A DNA stretch of 64,000 bases, from positions 62,001 through 126,000 of the forward strand of contig NZ_JAHKRS010000006.1 of the NCBI RefSeq assembly GCF_018863235.1, written 5' to 3'. Within the stretch, counting starts at the first letter, position 1. The number at the start of each line of letters is the position of its first letter. This stretch comes from Pseudomaricurvus albidus (GTDB lineage: Bacteria; Pseudomonadota; Gammaproteobacteria; Pseudomonadales; Cellvibrionaceae). Shown in pieces: positions 34,755 through 43,494 of this stretch. A program made the translations under genes and the position numbers. The notes under the pieces were generated by a model. It was given only the letters and a program-made list of their open reading frames with translations, searched no databases and was not told the DNA's origin.

Positions 34755-34784
34755 AGATTTGTGGAAGCCGTCCTCATTCGAACC

Positions 34785-35438
34785 TCAAGGACTCAAAAAC
34801 TCCGCCCGGGTATGAATATTATCCCGAAAACACCCACCAAGCGCCGTGGTGCTGGTTTGCGAGTTACTATCCTTAACCCCTCTAGCTTTAACGCAATAAT
34901 GACTGGCATCAATACTCACTGCCACATCGTCGGTCTCTAACAAAGTTTGCAGGGCAATGAGGATCTGCCGGGTCAGGCGTTCTTGCACCTGTGGGCGCTG
35001 GGCAAAGAACTGCACGATGCGATTGATTTTGGACAGGCCGATGATTTTACCGGCGGGGATGTAGGCCACTTTAGCGAGGCCGTCGATGACAACGAAGTGG
35101 TGTTCGCAGGTGCTGGTGAGATTGATGTTACGGACTTTGACCATTTCGTCCGCGCCCATTTTGTTGTCGATGAGTGACAGTTTTGGAAACTGTTGGTAAT
35201 CGAGGCCGGCGAAGATTTCATGGACGTACATTTTGGCAATGCGGTGGGGTGTTTCGGTCAGGCTGTCGTCGTTTAAATCCAGCCCCAGGGTGCCAACCAC
35301 TTCTGCCATTAAGCCCTTGATGCGCTCGTACTTCTGTTCGCTGGTGAGGCCGTTTTCCACCAGCGGGGTTTCCAGGTTGTGTTCTATGAGCGCTTCTCTG
35401 ACCACTAGCGCATCACGGCTTATTTCTGCTGTTGTCAT
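34785..35438 (-). CDS. folE: GTP cyclohydrolase I
   Basis: The protein has 217 residues. It has the zinc and catalytic motif [12 protein letters not shown], then [19 protein letters not shown] and the second zinc cysteine in HYCVKARG. It converts GTP to dihydroneopterin triphosphate, the first step of folate (and queuosine-related) synthesis. The C-terminus ends [10 protein letters not shown] through EFLSP. The gene lies just right of the repeat-rich accessory region and marks the return to core genes. Confidence 0.95.
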   Translation of the reverse strand: MTTAEISRDALVVREALIEHNLETPLVENGLTSEQKYERIKGLMAEVVGTLGLDLNDDSLTETPHRIAKMYVHEIFAGLDYQQFPKLSLIDNKMGADEMVKVRNINLTSTCEHHFVVIDGLAKVAYIPAGKIIGLSKINRIVQFFAQRPQVQERLTRQILIALQTLLETDDVAVSIDASHYCVKARGVKDSNSQTSTTALGGCFRDNIHTRAEFLSP

Positions 35439-35809
35439 AATGGTTACTCATTTGCAGGGTTGATGTGCTGGTTCATGTTCCAAAGGCGATGCCGTCATTC
35501 AGGTATCCGTAATCCTGAGCGGTCGCTGCAAGCTGCCAGCACATGGGTAATTTTTAAGGTTTTACGAGGCTGTTGGGGTTTTAGATCACTGTTGGTTAAC
35601 GCTTGGGCGGATTAAAAGGTGGGCTGCAGAATAGTCTGTGTCTGGGGTGAGCGCTTTATGCGTCAAGCGGGGGAGTGTGGGGCGTGTTGTCGGGGGTATA
35701 AAACAGGGGAGGTTAAAGCTTGGGTCAACGGGTTGGTAAAGGCTCTCATCCCTGAGAGGTCAACGAATCCAAAAGTATTGAAGGTGGGTTGAATGTCTTT
35801 GTGTGGTCT
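35439..35809. other. Intergenic gap upstream of folE, no gene seen
   Basis: About 370 bp between folE and the YegP-like gene. I find no open frame with coding character, no tRNA and no repeat. It should hold the minus-strand folE promoter, but no convincing -35/-10 pair stands out. Confidence 0.5.
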
Positions 35810-36148
35810 TTAAGTGGTCAGCTCTACTGTGGGGGCTTCTGGCGCATTATTCTGTACCGAAGCGGCGCCATTCTCCGCAGACTCTTTGGAGGCATAGCCC
35901 TGGCTGCTGAGAATGATCTCGTGGTTGCCTGCCTTCAAGTTGAAATACCATTTGCCGCCGTTGCCTTCAAAAACGGTGTAGCGCTCGGGCAGCGGGGCGT
36001 TTTTCTTGACGGATTCTATGCCGTTGAGTGCGCCCGCTTTGGCTTTGTAGCCCTCCGACGCGCCAATATTCTCTCCGTTGCCCGCCTTCAAGCGAAAGCG
36101 AAATTCACCAGCCTTGTCTGTGTATAGCTCAAATTTTCCGTGTGCCAT
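35810..36148 (-). CDS. YegP-like protein with two DUF1508 repeats
   Basis: The protein has 112 residues. Two similar ~50-residue halves are visible, FELYTDKAGEFRFRLKAGNG and YTVFEGNGGKWYFNLKAGNH. Each is followed by an I-x-S-x-GY-x-K-x2-A-x-NG motif, the hallmark of DUF1508. The family is small, soluble and of unknown function, reported as stress- or envelope-associated in some species. It stands alone. Confidence 0.9.
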   Translation of the reverse strand: MAHGKFELYTDKAGEFRFRLKAGNGENIGASEGYKAKAGALNGIESVKKNAPLPERYTVFEGNGGKWYFNLKAGNHEIILSSQGYASKESAENGAASVQNNAPEAPTVELTT

Positions 36149-36326
36149 TATTGTTAAGCCTCAATGAGTAATAGGAAGGGAATAAAACCTCACATTTCAG
36201 GCTAGCACATGCTTTGGGTCTTGCGAGTTTTTGTGTCGGGGGGAATAGGTCGTGCTGTTGGAACAAGAACCCCAGTGCCCGAGGTGATCAGGCAAAGGGG
36301 TTCAGAAAGGAATGGTTTAAAACCTG

Positions 36327-38684
36327 TCAGCGATTTTCCAGGCGATTAAAGTCAAACAGGCCGTATTCAATGGGGTGGTTCTGTTCATCCGTGGCGTGAA
36401 TCTTATCGCTGTGCTGCCAGAAGTTCGGATTGGTACGGCGAATGCCATAGCGGGCCATGAACCGCTGGTAATCCTGTTCGGACTTCAGTTCTTTGGCATC
36501 GCGGACCAGCAGGTCCAGCTGGTTTTGTTTGATGTGCCAAAACGCGCCAGGGTAGGCACCAATCAAACCGTTGGTTACGGTGATGGAGTCTTTCTCTGGC
36601 AGTCGGTTGGATTCTTCTTTCAGCAGGCTGGTGATGTTGGTGTGGGCATTGTTGTGAAGCACGCTGAACAAATGCAGTTTGCCGTTGGCGTCTTCAATGC
36701 TCAGAAAAACCACTTGCGGCAACAGGTTGGCGGTTGTGCCGGTAATGGTGCCCAGCTCTTCAAGCGCGGCGATGTGTTGCTTGCTCAGTCCGGATTCGTC
36801 CAGCGAATGGGAGGTCATCAGGACCGGTTGCAAACGGTCTTTGAGCAGTTGCAGCAGTTCTGTTTTCGGCGCATCGGTTTTGTAGTTGATTCTCGAGGCG
36901 TCGAAGTAGGCACTGCTGCTTTTCTCGACAAAGTCTCTGGCGCTGGAGCTGGCGCCCTGATACCAGTTGTCCCACTGTTTCTTTTGTTCTTCGGGCGGGA
37001 GCAGCGTCAAAAAGTTCATCTCGCTTTCCATCCGCAGGAAGTCCATGTACAAGCGCGTTGTCAGCTGGTGGCCCACATTGCCGTAAACGTCGAAGCCGGC
37101 AACCAGCAGGTAATGAATTCTCTCGAGGATGGGGTAGTTAATGATCCAGGCGGTTTTGGGTTCTTTGCCGACCAGCCCTTTGACAACGCTGGCACTGTCA
37201 ATGTGTCGAAAGACGGTGAGGGCGGCATTGTTGTTGTCGCCATCGCCGTCCCAAACGGTTTGTTCGTTGAGGGCAATGTCATTGACGCTGTAAAAGGCTT
37301 TTTGGGCTTCGTGCTGAGCGTCCAGATACTCTTCGTGCAGCGAGGAATATTTAAGCCAGTTGGTGATCGGCAGGATCGTGCTGCCGGCTTCGGTGGGCAG
37401 ACGCAGGTGTTCGCTCTGTTCGGCCAAAAACGCATTGGATTCAATCGGGTCAATTAAGTCGGGATCAGAAAAGAATACCCAGAATCGATCGTTGATGACG
37501 TTTAGCGCAATCTGTCCACGGCACACCGGGCCTTTGATAAAACCCATGATCGTGAACTCGGCTTCATCGAGCATAAAACGATAGCGGGATTTTGTCGGCA
37601 ATTGCTGGAAAACCATAAACGGGTTGCCAGTCACTTCGGGTTTGTAAGAGGGCAGTGAGGTGACTTCGTAATCCGTGTTGTAAAACCACGCATCCCATTT
37701 GGCTTTGCGCTCTGAATTGAGTGCGTAAGGCATATGGGTTTTTGCCAGGCGTGTGGTGGTGACTTTTTGCAAGCGATAGTACACGCGATCCACTTGGGGA
37801 TCTTCGTACGGGCGGCGTGTGGGTATGACCTGGATGGGTTGTCCCGGCGGTGTGCTGGAGCGAACCAAGTTGAAAAATGTATCTGTCGATAATTCGTCAA
37901 AATACAGGTTGGCTAAAAACAGGTGCTCATAGATATAGCGGTTGGTGAGCTGTGCCTTTAGTGAATCCTGATTGAAATAAGATTCCCAGCGCTCGACTTC
38001 CTGCTTGAGGTTTGCGGGCAGGGGTGGTTCTTCCGGCATGGGTGCGCCGATGGTCAGCCAGTAGCTGAGTTTGTGCAGCTCGACGGAAGATAACCCCGGC
38101 AGGCCGTAGGGCATGCCCCAATTGGGGTTTTCTTTTTTATACGCATTGAACTCTTCCACTTTGGGGCAGGAGTATTCGCGATCAATGTTGACGGTAATGT
38201 CTTCGGGGAGCAGGCCTTCTTGTGGAATAGGGTTTTGGGTCTTTAATTCCAGCATTTTGTACATCAGGCTGCCTTCGAGGTTGGCTGCTGGTGTTTGGGC
38301 GCGCTCGTTAATCACTGGGTGGAAGCCGGCTTTTCGCCATGCTTCCGTGGTGTGGTGATCAATGAATAACCGGTTGGGTGTGCTCTCTGTCAGGCGCAAG
38401 CCATCATAGACCAGCTCTTTGCTGCCGCCACGGTTGAGGCCGGTAGTGGAAGACATTTTTAATTGGCAGGGCGCATCGTAACAACCATGACACACTGTGC
38501 AGCGGTGTTCGATGATGGGCTTGATGTTTTTTGTGTAGCTTTGTCCGCGTTGGCTATCGGACGGAACTTGTCGTTCCTGTGGTGTGCTGTGGCCGTATAA
38601 TTTATCGAGTGGGGCGCTTGAGATACCTGCGCAGCTTGCAAGTATGATGACCAGGGTAATGCTGAAAAAGCTTTTTGAGGGCAT
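36327..38684 (-). CDS. cti: Fatty acid cis/trans isomerase (periplasmic, haem-binding)
   Basis: The protein has 785 residues. The N-terminus is a lipoprotein-type signal (ILASC, Cys18), followed by a c-type haem motif CTVCH at 62-66 and a further CYDAPCQLKM. The long remainder matches Cti in extent and in blocks such as GLPGLSSVELHKLSYWLTIG and MVFQQLPTKSRYRFMLDEAEF. Family knowledge: it converts cis-unsaturated phospholipid acyl chains to trans in place, rigidifying membranes under solvent or heat stress. It is found in Pseudomonas, Vibrio and other solvent-tolerant or marine bacteria. Confidence 0.9.
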   Translation of the reverse strand: MPSKSFFSITLVIILASCAGISSAPLDKLYGHSTPQERQVPSDSQRGQSYTKNIKPIIEHRCTVCHGCYDAPCQLKMSSTTGLNRGGSKELVYDGLRLTESTPNRLFIDHHTTEAWRKAGFHPVINERAQTPAANLEGSLMYKMLELKTQNPIPQEGLLPEDITVNIDREYSCPKVEEFNAYKKENPNWGMPYGLPGLSSVELHKLSYWLTIGAPMPEEPPLPANLKQEVERWESYFNQDSLKAQLTNRYIYEHLFLANLYFDELSTDTFFNLVRSSTPPGQPIQVIPTRRPYEDPQVDRVYYRLQKVTTTRLAKTHMPYALNSERKAKWDAWFYNTDYEVTSLPSYKPEVTGNPFMVFQQLPTKSRYRFMLDEAEFTIMGFIKGPVCRGQIALNVINDRFWVFFSDPDLIDPIESNAFLAEQSEHLRLPTEAGSTILPITNWLKYSSLHEEYLDAQHEAQKAFYSVNDIALNEQTVWDGDGDNNNAALTVFRHIDSASVVKGLVGKEPKTAWIINYPILERIHYLLVAGFDVYGNVGHQLTTRLYMDFLRMESEMNFLTLLPPEEQKKQWDNWYQGASSSARDFVEKSSSAYFDASRINYKTDAPKTELLQLLKDRLQPVLMTSHSLDESGLSKQHIAALEELGTITGTTANLLPQVVFLSIEDANGKLHLFSVLHNNAHTNITSLLKEESNRLPEKDSITVTNGLIGAYPGAFWHIKQNQLDLLVRDAKELKSEQDYQRFMARYGIRRTNPNFWQHSDKIHATDEQNHPIEYGLFDFNRLENR

Positions 38685-38771
38685 GCCTGTCTCTCTGCTG
38701 TGCCCATGAACGGGCTGATGGCTTTCAATGCTCAGTATAGTGGCTTTTGGCGATAGGGTGCGACCCCAGTT

Positions 38772-38831
38772 CTCTATAGCGGTTATTAAAACTCTATAGA
38801 GGTTATTAAGACCCTATAATTGTTATTAAAA
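38772..38831. repeat. Three 20-bp tandem copies upstream of cti
   Basis: CTCTATAGCGGTTATTAAAA at 38772, CTCTATAGAGGTTATTAAGA at 38792 and CCCTATAATTGTTATTAAAA at 38812. The region lies between cti and the hypothetical gene, both on the minus strand. It could influence cti transcription, as it sits ~90 bp before the cti start. Confidence 0.92.
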
Positions 38832-38888
38832 GAAGAGAGCAGAGCCTTGGGCGAGGTTTATAAACCGTAAATGCAGGAGTGTGATGGT

Positions 38889-39665
38889 TTAATGAAGCTT
38901 TTGTGCAATTTCTAAGCAGGCATCCAGGTAGGCGATGCCTCGTAATTGGCGGATACGCTCTTTCTCTTTTTCAAACCAGCTGGAAGAAAATGCAATCTCT
39001 ACATAAGGTTTGGATAAATGATCTTCAACGCTGAGTTCGTCTTCAATCAACAGCCAGTGAATGGTCTGATTGTTGATTCGGTATTCCATACCGAGATCCA
39101 ATAACGATTCTGAAACATTTCTGAGCGCCGGGTCTCGTTTTTCCAGAGCGTAATTGATCACATGAGCCCCGTCGTTTTCCAAAAGATCTTTCGCGGCTGT
39201 GCTGCTGGCTGCGCGAACGGCAAGATACTTCTCGGGGGATGACGCTGAATCGTGTTCTTCTATAGAGGCCTCAGGTGTGGGTGTCTCAAATACAGAAGTC
39301 TCGAATATAGACGCTTCAGTGGCTGACTTTATTGTTGGCGTTGGCTGCTCTTTGGTTGACGGCTCTTCAAGAGGAGAGGCCGGTACCGTGGTTTCTTGTA
39401 CTTCTTTTATTTCTTGTGATTCAACCTCTGCCAGCGCATTGAGCATGTCCGCCGTCGCGGGTGTGGCTTTGGTTGTGCTTTCTGATGTCTGACTGACGAT
39501 GGAATGAGACTTGCTGTTGCGACCTTTCTGGGTAGACGCCGTGCGCTTCCTGGTTTTCGGGCTGTTCTTTTTGGTCTTGGGTGCGGGAATGTCTTCCGGT
39601 GAGCCGAAGAGATCCAGATTTTCCTGAAGGACCAGAAGTTCGTTATTGGTTAAAGGTTTGGACAT
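38889..39665 (-). CDS. Hypothetical protein with low-complexity centre
   Basis: Not recognised. It has 258 residues from ATG at 39665; a TTG at 39695 would add ten. Residues ~30-60 are very basic (KTKKNSPKTRKRTASTQKG). The middle is Ser/Thr/Pro/Glu-rich with a short repeat (SIFETSVFETPTPEASI, encoded by 15-bp near-copies). The C-terminal ~90 residues look folded (VINYALEKRDPALRNVSESL, IAYLDACLEIAQKLH). No signal peptide or membrane helix is apparent. Confidence 0.7.
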   Translation of the reverse strand: MSKPLTNNELLVLQENLDLFGSPEDIPAPKTKKNSPKTRKRTASTQKGRNSKSHSIVSQTSESTTKATPATADMLNALAEVESQEIKEVQETTVPASPLEEPSTKEQPTPTIKSATEASIFETSVFETPTPEASIEEHDSASSPEKYLAVRAASSTAAKDLLENDGAHVINYALEKRDPALRNVSESLLDLGMEYRINNQTIHWLLIEDELSVEDHLSKPYVEIAFSSSWFEKEKERIRQLRGIAYLDACLEIAQKLH

Positions 39666-39830
39666 GGACGAAATTATTGCCTGGAAGCTATTCAATGGTC
39701 AGCCGCCCGTAAGCGGGGCAGGGATTCTACTGAAAAGGGCGTGCTTCACCAAGAGTTAAAGGCGGCATTTTCCAAGAAAATTGGCTTTCAATGTGTGGCT
39801 GTTATTTTGTTTGGTTTCATTGATATCAGA

Positions 39831-40415
39831 TTAGTTACCAAGAATATCGATTCCTTCATTTAACAGCATGCGTGTCAGTTCGATGAGGGGCAGGCCAATC
39901 AGGCTGTTGGGGTCATCGCCGCGAATGTATTCAAACAGCGCAATGCCCAGGCCTTCGGATTTGAAGCTGCCGGCGCAGTCGTAGGGCTTTTCCCTGCTCA
40001 GATAGGATTCGATTTGCGAGTCGCTCAGTGAGCGGAATTTCACGGTGTAAGTGGCGTTGGCGTACTGCAGTGTTCCAGTTTGACTATTAAAGAGGGCCAG
40101 GCCGGTGTGAAAGTGCAGAATGTGTCCGCTGGCGCTTTGCAGCTGGGCTGTGGCAGCCTGATGGTTACCGGGCTTGCCGAGAGGTTTGCCGTGCAGTTCG
40201 GCCACCTGATCTGACCCGATGATCAGATGGTTCGGGTAGTCAGCAGCCAGTGCTTTGGCCTTGTTTTCAGACAGCCTTTTAGCCAGATCAGCAGGCGACT
40301 CGCCGGTTTGTGGGCTTTCATCGATATCCGGTGAGGCTGTAGAGAAGGAAATTCCAAGCTTTTCAATGAGTTGTCGGCGGTAAGGAGAGCTTGAAGCAAG
40401 GACGATAGGCAGCAT
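39831..40415 (-). CDS. yceF: Maf-family nucleoside triphosphate pyrophosphatase, YceF type
   Basis: The protein has 194 residues. The N-terminal LASSSPYRRQLIEKLGISF and the catalytic IIGSDQV motif are Maf hallmarks. CAGSFKSEGLGIALFE is characteristic of the YceF branch, which hydrolyses modified nucleotides such as 7-methyl-GTP. It is divergent from yceD with a 126-bp shared promoter region, as in E. coli and Pseudomonas. Confidence 0.93.
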   Translation of the reverse strand: MLPIVLASSSPYRRQLIEKLGISFSTASPDIDESPQTGESPADLAKRLSENKAKALAADYPNHLIIGSDQVAELHGKPLGKPGNHQAATAQLQSASGHILHFHTGLALFNSQTGTLQYANATYTVKFRSLSDSQIESYLSREKPYDCAGSFKSEGLGIALFEYIRGDDPNSLIGLPLIELTRMLLNEGIDILGN

Positions 40416-40503
40416 AATGGCGTCTTTTTAGGGGTTGGATGGCCATTTTAATGGTTTGGGCCTGTTTTTGTGTAAATTCATAAGGTTATGTGTTGATTTT
40501 TCT

Positions 40504-40532
40504 TTGACAGCGGGCAGTGGACTCCCTAAAAT
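40504..40532 (+). promoter_or_regulatory. Strong sigma-70 promoter at the yceD start, predicting a leaderless message
   Basis: TTGACA at 40504-40509 and TAAAAT at 40527-40532 are separated by exactly 17 bp. Transcription would begin near 40539-40541, and the yceD ATG is at 40542. No ribosome-binding sequence is present in GCGCGCTT before the ATG. Confidence 0.7.
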
Positions 40533-40541
40533 TGCGCGCTT

Positions 40542-41078
40542 ATGTCAAGTACCCCCTCAAATACCCAATTGCCGCGTCATATTGACCCGCGGAAATTTGC
40601 TCAGCAAGGGCTCGATCTGAGCGGCTTTATTGCCGTCTCCGAACTTACCCGTCTGGCAGAGATCTCGCTCGATAGCAGCGATAAGGTCGAGGTGGAGCTT
40701 GAGTTCGGAGTCGATGATGAAAGACATCGTGTCATTGTGGGTCGAGCCAATTGTGCTCTTAAAGTGACCTGCCAGCGATGCCTTGAGCCGGTTGAAGTTG
40801 TTCTGGATGCCGAGATTAACTTGGCGATTGTCTGGGATGAAGAGCGGGCGAAGCAGTTGCCTAAAGCGCTGGATCCTTTGATCCTGCCTGAAGGTGCGGC
40901 GGATATCTACTCGATTATCGAAGATGAATTACTGCTGAATTTGCCAATGGTGTCCTATCACGACGAGGACTGTATTGAGCAAACCAGTTTTGGTGATGAC
41001 GAGGTTGAAGCGAAAACCGAATCAACCAAAAACCCGTTTCAAGTGTTGGAACAACTTAAGGGCTCGCCGAAATCCTGA
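40542..41078 (+). CDS. yceD: YceD/DUF177 ribosome-associated protein
   Basis: The protein has 178 residues. LPRHIDPRKFAQQGLDLSGF aligns with the conserved YceD opening. Two cysteines in VTCQRCLEPVEV and the acidic SIIEDELLLNLPMVSYHDED block are family marks, and the end is NPFQVLEQLKGSPKS. It is a widely conserved partner of rpmF and is needed for 23S rRNA accumulation in plants and some bacteria. The start coincides with the likely transcription start. Confidence 0.92.
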   Translation: MSSTPSNTQLPRHIDPRKFAQQGLDLSGFIAVSELTRLAEISLDSSDKVEVELEFGVDDERHRVIVGRANCALKVTCQRCLEPVEVVLDAEINLAIVWDEERAKQLPKALDPLILPEGAADIYSIIEDELLLNLPMVSYHDEDCIEQTSFGDDEVEAKTESTKNPFQVLEQLKGSPKS

Positions 41079-41120
41079 GGCGCCCCGGTTCCGACGAACT
41101 TTGAGTAATAGGAGCACAAG

Positions 41121-41303
41121 ATGGCTGTTCAAAAGAGTAAGAAAACCCGTTCAAGACGTGGCATGCGTCGTTCACATGACGCTCTGTCTGGACCGACTTT
41201 GTCAGTAGATCCAACCAGCGGTGAGAAGCACCTGCGTCACAACGTGACTGCTGATGGTTTCTACAAAGGCCGTAAAGTAGTAGATACCGGTAGCGACGAT
41301 TAA
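41121..41303 (+). CDS. rpmF: 50S ribosomal protein L32
   Basis: The protein has 60 residues, opening [20 protein letters not shown], the universal L32 N-terminus, then THE-less [28 protein letters not shown] precedes the ATG. There are no zinc-binding cysteines, so this is the C-minus form usual in proteobacteria. It is co-transcribed with yceD and plsX. Confidence 0.97.
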   Translation: MAVQKSKKTRSRRGMRRSHDALSGPTLSVDPTSGEKHLRHNVTADGFYKGRKVVDTGSDD

Positions 41304-41318
41304 TTCGGAATCGTTCGT

Positions 41319-42311
41319 TTGCCGACTCAGCTGACGATTGCAGTTGATCTTATGGGCGGGGACTTAGGTCCCCGTTCTACGTTACCTGCCGCACTAAATT
41401 TTGCCCGGGCCAATCCGGCAATAGCCTTGGTGCTGGTGGGTGATGTTTCTGAAATACCTCCCTCGCTTCCTTCCAATGTCCGCAGTCTCGCCTCTACGCA
41501 AGTGGTGACGATGGACGACAAACCCGCACAAGCCCTTCGTCACAAGCAGGATTCTTCCATGTGGAAGGCCATCGAACTGGTGTCCACCGGTGAGGCGCAC
41601 GCCTGTGTCAGTGCCGGCAATACCGGTGCATTGATGGCTATGGGCAAGCTGCTGCTGAAAACCTTTCCGGGGATTGATCGTCCGGCGATCTGCAAGGCCA
41701 TGCCGACTCAAACCGGGTCGTGTTATGTGTTGGATCTCGGTGCCAATGTGGATTGTACTGCTGAGCAGCTGCTGCAGTTTGGTCTGATGGGCAGTGTTCT
41801 GGCTGAGGCTTCTGGGGTGGCGGAACCAACGGTAGGTTTGCTCAATATTGGTTCAGAAGACATCAAAGGCAACGAACAAATTCGACAGGCGTCAACGCTG
41901 CTTGAGTCGGCGCCACAACTGAATTACATCGGCTATGTTGAAGGGGATGGCATCTTCGACGGCAAGGCCGATGTGGTGGTGTGCGACGGTTTTGTCGGCA
42001 ATGTGGCCCTCAAAGTTAGCGAGGGGGCGGCCCGCCTGGTGGTGTCATATTTGAAGAGTGGTTCGCAAGGGGGCTTCATAAGCCGGCTTGTTGGCCAATT
42101 TGCCCGTCCCTTTTTGCGACAATGGCATACAAAAATTGACCCTGCCAGCTATAATGGCGCGAGCTTCCTGGGTTTACGTGGCGTTTTGGTCAAAAGTCAC
42201 GGCTCTGTGGATGCCAAAGGTTTTGCCTACGCGATGGCGGTTGCTAAAGAGCAGGCCGAAAAAAAGACACCTGAAAAAATTCAGGCGCTGCTGGCTGAAA
42301 GTCTGGCCTGA
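41319..42311 (+). CDS. plsX: Phosphate acyltransferase PlsX
   Basis: The protein has 330 residues from a TTG start 15 bp after rpmF. It opens TIAVDLMGGDLGP, with SAGNTGALMA and LDLGANVDCTAEQLLQFGLMG as further family blocks. It converts acyl-ACP to acyl phosphate for PlsY, linking fatty-acid and phospholipid synthesis. The position between rpmF and fabD is the classic fab-cluster order. Confidence 0.95.
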   Translation: MPTQLTIAVDLMGGDLGPRSTLPAALNFARANPAIALVLVGDVSEIPPSLPSNVRSLASTQVVTMDDKPAQALRHKQDSSMWKAIELVSTGEAHACVSAGNTGALMAMGKLLLKTFPGIDRPAICKAMPTQTGSCYVLDLGANVDCTAEQLLQFGLMGSVLAEASGVAEPTVGLLNIGSEDIKGNEQIRQASTLLESAPQLNYIGYVEGDGIFDGKADVVVCDGFVGNVALKVSEGAARLVVSYLKSGSQGGFISRLVGQFARPFLRQWHTKIDPASYNGASFLGLRGVLVKSHGSVDAKGFAYAMAVAKEQAEKKTPEKIQALLAESLA

Positions 42312-42425
42312 TCACAGGTTTGTGTCTGGCTGGTTTATTAATTTTAAGATGTGTTGCTGTCTGGTGACACAAAACAGATCACGAGTTCGTCGTGGTATCG
42401 ATATTTTCATAAAGAGGATTCTGGA

Positions 42426-43364
42426 GTGAGTGAACAGCTTGCGTTTGTATTTCCTGGGCAGGGCTCTCAGAAGGTAGGCATGCTGGCCGAATTGGCCGAA
42501 AGCTACCCGGTGGTTGAGGAGACCTTTGCACAGGCTTCTGGCGTTTTGGGCTATGATTTATGGCAGTTGATCCAGAATGGTCCTCAGGAAGAGCTGAATT
42601 TAACCGAGAAAACTCAGCCGATGCTACTGACTGCCAGTGTGGCCATCTGGCGCATCTGGGAGCAGAAGGGCGGTGCCAAGCCTGTATTGATGGCCGGCCA
42701 CAGTCTGGGTGAGTGGTCTGCGCTGGTGTGCTCCGGTGTGGTTGCGTTTGAGGATGCCGTCAAGCTGGTTCAGCTGCGTGGTAAGTATATGCAACAAGCT
42801 GTGCCAGCAGGCGTTGGCGCCATGGCAGCTATCATTGGTCTGGACGATGATGCCATTAACGCAGCCTGTGAGCAGGCTGCAGGTGATGAGGTCGTCGCTG
42901 CGGTTAACTTTAACTCTCCGGGTCAGGTGGTTATTGCGGGGCATGCGGGTGCTGTTGAACGTGCCATTGAAGGTTGTAAGGAAGCTGGCGCCAAGCGAGC
43001 TATGCCACTGCCGGTGAGCGCACCTTTCCATACGTCGCTGATGCGTCCTGCGGCAGATAATCTGGCCGAGCAAATCATGGCGACCGAATTCTCGGCTCCG
43101 ACGGTTCCTGTTGTGCATAACGTGAACGCAAAAACCGAAGCCGATCCGGAAAAAATCAAACAGCTCATGATTGAGCAAATATACACGCCGGTTCTGTGGG
43201 TAGACTGTACCCGCACTCTGGTTGAGTCTGGCGTGACTCAGGTGGTTGAATGTGGCCCGGGCAAGGTGTTGTCAGGACTGTGTCGTCGCATTGAGAAAAG
43301 TCTCTCTACTTTCGCCACTGAAACACCGGCAGACCTGGATAAAGCGCTGGCCGAGCTGTCTTAA
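42426..43364 (+). CDS. fabD: Malonyl-CoA:ACP transacylase
   Basis: The protein has 312 residues from GTG at 42426, preceded by AGAGGATT. The open frame is longer, but this start gives the normal SEQLAFVFPGQGSQK opening. The nucleophile Ser93 is in GHSLGEW, and the partner His is in PVSAPFHTSLM. It loads malonate onto ACP. The gene's last codons and stop lie in the first of four 15-bp tandem copies. Confidence 0.96.
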   Translation: MSEQLAFVFPGQGSQKVGMLAELAESYPVVEETFAQASGVLGYDLWQLIQNGPQEELNLTEKTQPMLLTASVAIWRIWEQKGGAKPVLMAGHSLGEWSALVCSGVVAFEDAVKLVQLRGKYMQQAVPAGVGAMAAIIGLDDDAINAACEQAAGDEVVAAVNFNSPGQVVIAGHAGAVERAIEGCKEAGAKRAMPLPVSAPFHTSLMRPAADNLAEQIMATEFSAPTVPVVHNVNAKTEADPEKIKQLMIEQIYTPVLWVDCTRTLVESGVTQVVECGPGKVLSGLCRRIEKSLSTFATETPADLDKALAELS

Positions 43365-43416
43365 TAATCATTGTCTTAATAAGAACTGGCTTAATACGAG
43401 TTGGCTTAATTCTTGA
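43357..43416. repeat. Four 15-bp copies starting across the fabD stop codon
   Basis: TGTCTTAATAATCAT (43357), TGTCTTAATAAGAAC (43372), TGGCTTAATACGAGT (43387) and TGGCTTAATTCTTGA (43402). The constant part is TGNCTTAAT, whose first TAA is the fabD stop. The copies have diverged in their last six bases, so this is older than the murB repeat. Confidence 0.88.
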
Positions 43417-43494
43417 TAGATTAATAATAAGTCGGCGTAGTGCTGCTAAGCTGGCTTATACAGAACAAAGATATAAACCAAAAATAGGGTTTTT

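Noticed and set aside
34755-34800. Right-end duplicate of the tRNA-Leu 3' end (attR)
   Set aside because: I looked for GGTTCAAGTCCGG or TCCGGGCACCA near the folE side and found no convincing copy, so integrase-mediated insertion is not supported.
33888-34815. Open frames at 33888-34073 and 34492-34815
   Set aside because: They encode PFDRLRA, LRQAQGE and STGSGRT peptides, the reading frames of the repeat itself, with no other coding character.
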